The position numbers and the translations under genes are program-made. A DNA stretch of 64,000 nucleotides, from positions 331,979 through 395,978 of the forward strand of contig NHNW01000058.1 of the NCBI GenBank assembly GCA_002786025.1. Direction: 5' to 3'. A model generated the notes under the pieces. It had not been told where the DNA came from, did no database searches, and was given only the letters and a program-made list of their open reading frames with translations. This DNA comes from Zasmidium citrigriseum. Lineage: Eukaryota; Ascomycota; Dothideomycetes; Mycosphaerellales; Mycosphaerellaceae. This document shows, piece after piece, positions 57,550 through 64,000 of this stretch. Within the stretch, counting starts at the first letter, position 1, and the number at the start of each line of letters is the position of its first letter.

Positions 57550-58970
57550 AGATATAGCCTAGGCTAGAGAAGGCGAAGGATTTAGACGTTAATACGCTCT
57601 AGCTAGAAGGTCTTCGCTTCTTCCTCGAAGATAGCCTTATCTTCTATATCGATAACTCTAAGTCGTACTACGCGAGACTCTATATACTAGACTAGCTTAC
57701 TAAGGAGGTCTTTAAGATAGTCTACGATAACCGCTTCTATATAGGATTTAACTATATATATAACCGCCTAACTACCTTAATCTATATTAGGAACTATACG
57801 GTAAAACTCGAGAAGTATATTACGGACTATACCTCCTATAAGGCCTTATAAACGCCTCGTTATAAGCTATACGGCTATATAAACCCGATTAATATACCCG
57901 CCTAGCTAATAGTAGTCGTAGCTATAGACTTTATTACTTATCTACCCCCAATAGCGGATAGATTCGATATATTACTTATAGTTACTTATAAACGCTTAAA
58001 GCGTATACTTCTTATAGTAGGCCGATCGACGTAGACCGCTAACTAGTAGGTAGATATTTAGCTTACCGCTATTTAAGAACGTAGCTAAGCTATATCGATT
58101 AAATAGATTTCGGACTATAACCCTAAGTAGGTAAGTACGTTCTTTCGTAGAGTAATATAGTTATTAAACGCCGAGCTTTTAATATCTACTATATACTACC
58201 CTTAGATAGACGGCTAGAGCGAAAGGACGAATTAGACTATTAAGATAGCTATAAGGTTCTTTATCTCTAAGAACGTTAGCGCCGACTAGACCGATATACT
58301 CCTAAGCCTTTACTTATATCTTAATAGTAGTAAGAATATAAGTACTAGAGTCTCTCTAGATTAGTACTACTTTAGCTTTAATCTTAACGTTAATACCTTT
58401 ATCGGCTTAAGATAGCTTCCGTAGGAAGATTTTATACGACTACGCTAGTAATATCGGTAATATACTAAGGAAGTAATCGCCTTTACTAACGTCCGAATAA
58501 AGGAACGATACGATAAGAGATACCGCCTAATCTTCTTTAAGCCTAGAGATAGAGTCTACCTTTAGCTCTATAAAGGATATAAGGCCCCTAGAGAGTACTA
58601 TAAGTATAGAGCCTAACGTATTAGACTATTCCGAGTTATCGAGCGAGTCGGGTAGCTAGCCTATAGGCTTAATATCCCTAAGGCTAAGCGTATTTACCCT
58701 ATAATCTTAGTCCTATAACTCGAGCTAGTATCGCCTAGAATAGTACTATAGTACTAGTCGTCTACTAATATACCTACGCCTATCGACGCGGCCGAAGCTA
58801 TAGAAGACGGTAGCGATTAGCCCTAAGTAGTAGTAGTACTTCTAGGTAAGAAGATAGTTAGCGATAGACCGTACTACTTAGTAAAGTAGTAAGATCTTCT
58901 ATCGATCTATAACGAATAGGTGGACGAAGAACTCCTTATACTAGACTACGAGGGATTGATTCTCTCCTTT
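57550..58970 (+). pseudogene. Decayed gypsy integrase and chromodomain
   Basis: Integrase: a zinc-binding remnant near 57830, AIDFITYLPPIADRFD near 57925-57970, IVTYKRLKR near 57980, ISDYNPK near 58110, then STIYYP and DGQSERTNQTIK near 58190-58240 with the catalytic Glu and its flanks preserved. Chromodomain-like YYLVKQ and a VDEELLIL region follow near 58870-58950. Confidence 0.75.
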
Positions 58971-59759
58971 AATAAGCGCTATAAGAAGGAAACGATTCGT
59001 AAGATTCCTCTACGTAAAGCTTACCTACTAGCCGCTAACGCTCTACTTAATAAGGAGTATTAGGAGAAAGCTACTTATAACCTATCTAGAGAATATATTA
59101 CTCTCGAGTCGATAGACCCCCTACGCCGTATATAGAGTACGAAGGATTTAAGCGAGGACTTAGTAGCTAAAATACCTAAGTCTCCCCTCGCTAAGAATAC
59201 TAGCGATAGTCCTACGATAAGTACGTCGATATCCGAGCTACCCGTAGGACTAGATATTAGTACTAACACCTTTACTAACATAAAAGCGTCTAAGATAATA
59301 GTAAAGTTGCCTTCTATAACGTAGGTAGAGCGAGACTAGTACGAGAAGCTAGAGGAAGTTCCTTAAGATTAATTCGTTCTATAAAGAAGTAAGCGCCTAC
59401 TACGACTAGTAAAGAGTAAAGACTCGCTAGAGTCTCTAGCCCTCTATATTTAGATTATTAACTCGCCTACCTCGGGTAGGAGCTAATATCTAGATCCTAT
59501 TAGCGTTACTTTTATAATATATTTTATATAGTACGAGGAGGTTTATTAACCTAGCTTTAACCCGTATACGGATATTATCCTTTATTTAACGCTTTTATAT
59601 ATACCGTATAACGACTACGCTATACTATTTATTTACTACGCGCTCGCTTAAAACTTTTCCTTTAGTAAAGCTTTAACCTATATTAAATAATACTACGCAT
59701 ATACTAATACGATCTAATATCCGACACGCCCTTAAACTAGCTAATACTCGAAGACGAAC
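58971..59759. other. RIP-mutated spacer, possible minus-strand LTR end at 59400-59740
   Basis: After the chromodomain no protein is recognised. A TGTCGGATATTAG start on the minus strand at 59725 and a TATATA box near 59620 could be an LTR of a second element in the opposite orientation. The only open frame here (minus strand, 59075-59281) is a by-product of RIP codon loss. Confidence 0.3.
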
Positions 59760-62700
59760 TCTACTACTAACGTTACGAGCGCGAAGCCTACTAGCGAGAT
59801 ATCGATACTACGCTTAAGGCCTATAATAGAGTAACCGCGACGCTTAAGCGTCGCTAGCGCGAAGAGGCGCCTAGATCGTAGTAAGAGATTAACGACTAGT
59901 ATAAGAACTAGAATACTACTATCTACGCCTTCTTCGAATATAAATATAGTAATAACCCCTACCCGCTCGGCGACTATAACTATTTTATTAATAACGTTAA
60001 ACTCGGTTACGATAATACCTCCTAAGTAGAGTAAGGCGACCGTAACTAAGGGTAATAAAGCGAAGTAACTCGTTAAGCGTACCGCGCCGATAAAGGGTAA
60101 GCCTAAGAAGAATACTAATAGTAGTATATTAGCGAAGGACTCCTCGAAGAAGTCTATAGCTCTAGAGGAGGATAAGAGCGCGTCGAAGGACTAAATAATA
60201 GCGTAGATTAAAGAGCGTAAGAGAGTAGAGGATCCTACTATAGAAGTATACGAGAGACGGGAGAAAGTAATAGCTTAGGTACTTAGAGAGACTCGTAAGA
60301 ATATTACTCCGAGGCTTCTAGAACATATTACTAATATTAAGGTTATCCCGAACCTAGTCTCGTAGATTATATATATAGATAACCTCGAATAGCTTAGTAG
60401 GGATAGTATTATTAATAGCGGTAAGGGTAAGAAGAATATAAAGGCCGATATACGATATAAGCTAGCTAAGTAAATAAATAATCTATATAAGCGAGAGCTA
60501 GAGATTAAAAAGTAGGTCGCGTAGAAGGCTAAGCTTAAAGATCTAAGAGTAGCGTATTTAGTCTCGTAGAACCTACCTAAGCCGAATTTATTAGGTATAC
60601 TAAAGCCGCTATATAAGTTTAGTAAGCTAGCCTTCGATATAATAGTTATAGTCTAGCGAAAGATTCGTAACCGATATAAGTAGATATATAGATACTACGA
60701 TTATTATATCGAGAATAAGCTTAAGGACGCTATATACGTAAAAGAATAGCTTAAGGAAATTATCTATCGTACTCGACGAACCCTAGATACTTAGGACCTC
60801 TACGAAATCTTTAAGGATAGCCTAGACGACGACGAGGCGAATCTAGCCGACGCTCTTAATAAGGTCTACAAGTTTAATTAGTATCTAGTTAATAAGGGTA
60901 AGGGCGCTATTAACGATAACGCTAATAAGTATAGTAGTAAGGAAAGCTAGCTACTACCTCCGATTAACGAATACTTCTACAATCCGACTAGAGAATTATA
61001 GCCTCTAAAGGACTAGTAGAATAAGCTAGATCGACGTAGTACGTCGTTAGCCTATCGCGAGAGCCTCTACCGAGCGGTATATAGATAAAAAGACGGCTTA
61101 CTAGTCTATACGAGAGTAGATAGCGAGACCTCTATCTCTAACGACGACCTTAAGTTTAGCTCGGACGATACCTAGATAGGCTACCTTCTAAACGATACGG
61201 TTACGTCGATAGACGATATTACCCTTCTTCGCGGCGCGATAGCTACTAAGGTCTAGGAGCGATAGTACTTATTCTATACTAGTAAATTAGTTAAAGGGGT
61301 AACGGAGTTTTATATACTCTACTATATCTTCGAATATCTACTCTCGGAAGGAATCTATATATTATAGAATATTAGTAGCGACTATATTTATAAGATATTT
61401 AACCTATTCGCGAGCTCGGCTAAGTAGAATAAGGTATAGAGGATACTCGCCGAGGCCTATAAGTACCCTAATATCGAACTACTAATCGAGAAGTACTTTA
61501 GTAATACCGCTAATTATCCGTAGGAGGATAAGGATCCTAACTAGAGAAAAGTTTAGCTCCTCGACCGTAAGGCCTAGACTAGTACTATATTCTACTTAAT
61601 ACTATATACCGCCTAGATTACCTTCTAGTAGAAGGTAGACGGTACAATTCTAACTAAATATAGTAATAGCTTTACGTAGGTAATAATAAGACTATAAAAG
61701 TATCCCTAGTTATAGTAGTTACTAGTTATCGACGTACTCTATATATTATACCCTAATATACTCGATATACTACTACTAGATAGTATCCCCTAGGACTATA
61801 TCTATATAAAGAAGATACGAGTTACTAAACTAGTACCTCTAGAAGGTACTAGAATACTACTACTAGAACTAAAACCCTAAGCTAAGGAGGAAGACGCGAG
61901 CGCGTCGATAGCCGAGTCTCTACCTAAGCTAAAAGTTAAACCCCCTAAAAAGAAGGTATCTACGTCTAATATAACGAAGGCCGTAGCGAAGAGACCTCGA
62001 AAGATAAAGGCTCTCGTACTAGACTTAGACGTTAAGCTTAAGCTCTAAGGCCTACTAAAGAAGAAGGGTAAATAGTAAGTAATCTTACTAGAGTTAGACG
62101 AGGACGAGGAGATATTCCTAAACGAGGACGAGGATAAACTTTTACCCCTATCCGAAGTTATAGCCTAAAGGAAGGTAGCTAAGGAGTACGAAGTAGAACG
62201 TAAGCGCGCGCGAGAATAGATTATAGACTTTAAAGCTTACTAAGTAGTAGCTAAAACCTTAGAGGGAATTATAGAATAGATACTACTCTTTAAAGCTATT
62301 CTAGCTATATAGTTCGCGTATAACGAGTACCGCCGCTAGCGCTTAATTAACGATATTCGTTACCTACTAGAGCTAATATACGAGCTCGGCGTAAAATAGA
62401 ACCTTACCTTATATATAGGACTAGTAAAGGACGCTTAAGCCTTAATTAAGACGCTCGAGAATACTTAACTAAAAGTTAATTAATAGCTACTATACAATAT
62501 ACGATTTATATTCGAGGCTAACGGCTAGTTTAACGGTAACTTTAAGTAGTAGGCTAATTAGCTATTTAAGAAGGACTATAAGTATCTCTATAAGACTTAT
62601 AAACCCGAGTACGTCGATATCCTACTAAAAGCTTAGATTCCGTAGATAATAAAGATAAAGCTTATAGCCGTAGTAGTTTAAACCTAGCTAGAGAAATTAT

Positions 62701-64000
62701 TTCTAGTACTTAATAGCGATACTAATATAGTATATTTCGCGTTAGAATATAACGCCTATAAGCCTAAGTACGCCCTTTATACTTACGTCGAGGATACGGA
62801 GTAGGCCCGTAAGTTATACGATAATACTAATATTAATAACTACGTCTATATATAGCTAATATATATATACTACTACGACCTAGACCTATTCTAGACTAGA
62901 GACGGCTATAACGATAGCGCGTCGATAGCCCTAAGCTACTTTACCTTAAGTTTACGGAGTTTAGATACCTACCGCTTTACCGATACTCGTAAAGCTAAGA
63001 GAGCTACCGAGATTCGAGTAAACTAGCTTACGAAAGTTATAGACGCCGAGATTACTATAGCGATACTATAGTAGGTCGATAATACTCTTCGCCTCTACCT
63101 ACCCGCTATAGACTTCTATCTCTATTAGTATAAGATAAGAGAGGTGTAGTTTATATCTAAGGCCCTTAATAAGTTCCTTATAAAGGCTAGTTACTAGAGA
63201 GGCTCTAGTAATTAGTAGGTAGTTAGACTCTAGCGGTAATACTACCTATAAGTCGCTCTAATTAAGCTCGAAGAGTAATAGATCGACGCCGCCTAACTTT
63301 AGCGACTAAGTACGTCGATAGCCGCTATAGACGAATTAAAATAGTTACTAGAGCCTCCCTATACTATCTGTAACGGCGAGACCCTCTATAACCTAGAAGC
63401 CCTCGTAGAGGAGACTAATAAGTAGTTTAGAGGACGCTAGCTATAGGGTTAGCTTAAGAAGATAAATAAGCCTAATCGATACTATACGATCTACGCGATA
63501 GCTAACTACGCGTATCTTAAGACGCCTTTATAGACGATAATACTACGTATCTAAGAGATCCTTATAGATATAGTAAAGCTCGATCGTAGTATATTAAGAG
63601 GAAAGATAGTCGGTAAAGGAGGAGTTAACCGATACCCTTTAGCTTAGTTAGTAAAGAACTAGGATACGTTAAAAGTATAGGTTAGCCGCTAATAGAAGTC
63701 TATCCTCGTAACCGAAGCTCTAATACTAGACGATAGCGATATTAACGAAAACGTCGATATTAAGCCTACTAAAAGTAAGAAACCTAAGTAGTATAAGCTA
63801 TCTAGAGCTAATAATATACTCTTAGCCGTAGGTAATAAGGCGAAAGTAGCTAAGATAAGCGCGTCGATAGACCCGTAGAAGGATACTAAAAACGTTACCT
63901 TTAGCGAGAAATAGTAGTAACGGATAGAAGGTTATTTAGCTATACGAGTATACTCTTTAAGAATCTTATAGACTACCGCTCGAGGGCGAGCGTCTTCTTT
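59760..64000 (+). pseudogene. Long RIP-degraded coding region of unknown family
   Basis: Reading through TAG and TAA on the plus strand gives a long, Lys, Glu and Leu rich protein: RELEIKK near 60490, PLYKFSKLAFDII near 60610, DLYEIFKDSLDDDEANLADA near 60800-60860, and KRPRKIKALVLDLDVKLK near 61990-62040. It is highly charged and probably coiled. I see no reverse transcriptase, integrase or DDE motif, so it may be an element-borne accessory protein, a gag-like ORF, or a captured gene. It runs off the right edge. Confidence 0.4.

Larger units (their letters stand above)
52780..58970 (+). mobile_element. Ty3/gypsy chromovirus, internal region, RIP-mutated
   Basis: Plus-strand order gag, zinc finger, protease, reverse transcriptase, RNase H, integrase and chromodomain, the arrangement of Ty3/gypsy chromoviruses. 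All domains are riddled with TAG and TAA from CpA-to-TpA change. Long terminal repeats were not identified. Confidence 0.8.
48480..64000. other. RIP-mutated transposon block (AT isochore)
   Basis: From about 48530 to the end of the window CpA and TpG are almost absent, TpA is very frequent and CpG is kept. That is the footprint of repeat-induced point mutation at CpA on both strands. No intact open frame longer than about 70 codons is left. Decayed proteins can still be read by treating TAG and TAA as former Gln and Trp codons. The order is a Tc1/mariner remnant, an unassigned stretch, a Ty3/gypsy chromovirus, then a second unassigned coding stretch. Confidence 0.85.

Noticed and set aside
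59075..59281. Open frame on the minus strand in the RIP block
   Set aside because: RIP removes CpA and TpG, which leaves chance frames on one strand. The peptide has no domain, and there are decayed gypsy remains on the other strand.
49915..59740. Paired LTRs bounding the gypsy element
   Set aside because: Promoter-like TGT...TATA ends occur near 49917 and, inverted, near 59725, but the two sequences do not match each other, so they are not one LTR pair.
1..64000. CRISPR arrays, operons and bacterial-type signals
   Set aside because: Introns, RIP and fungal gene families show a eukaryotic nuclear sequence. No spaced direct repeats were seen.
1..64000. tRNA or rRNA genes
   Set aside because: No cloverleaf or conserved rRNA segment was noticed by eye. 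A covariance scan was not possible, so short tRNAs could be missed.

Overview
This window reads as a filamentous ascomycete (Pezizomycotina) chromosome, most plausibly a Dothideomycete. The evidence is short spliceosomal introns of about 46-70 bp with GTAAGT-type donors and CTRAC branch sites, a HET-domain gene, a PAS-rich hybrid histidine kinase, a laccase, a Fig1 homologue, and two blocks mutated in the manner of RIP (CpA and TpG almost gone, TpA in excess, CpG kept). No species call is possible by eye.

Layout. 1-200: 3' end of a spliced gene cut by the window edge. 890-7300: four minus-strand tandem paralogues sharing one N-terminal module. Three are short stand-alone proteins; the fourth carries the module fused to a HET domain. 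All four splice after the first five coding bases. 7801-20000: a membrane protein, a leucine-rich hypothetical protein, a transcription-factor-like protein, a divergent amidase / 2OG-Fe(II) oxygenase pair with an RraA-like gene beside it, and a small membrane protein. 20237-25136: a laccase carrying an N-terminal starch-binding (CBM20) module, next to a GMC oxidoreductase. 25559-37793: rhodanese-like protein, WSS1-type DNA-protein crosslink protease, hybrid histidine kinase, SnoaL-like protein, and a large ipa-like protein. 38513-42416: a dienelactone-hydrolase-like gene split by a complete 2991-bp hAT element with its terminal inverted repeats and 8-bp target duplication. 42895-48265: LigW-like amidohydrolase, CorA-type transporter and Fig1. 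48480-64000: a RIP-mutated block holding a Tc1/mariner remnant, a Ty3/gypsy chromovirus and a second long decayed coding stretch I cannot name.

Gene models were built by joining reading frames at GT-AG introns whose phases match. All multi-exon totals are multiples of three. Several open frames begin only at TTG or GTG, so starts were moved to the first sensible ATG. The most unusual items are the five-base first coding exon shared by the HET-module array, the CBM20-laccase fusion, and the hAT insertion that exactly splits a nucleophile-elbow codon run and leaves its own termini free of RIP.
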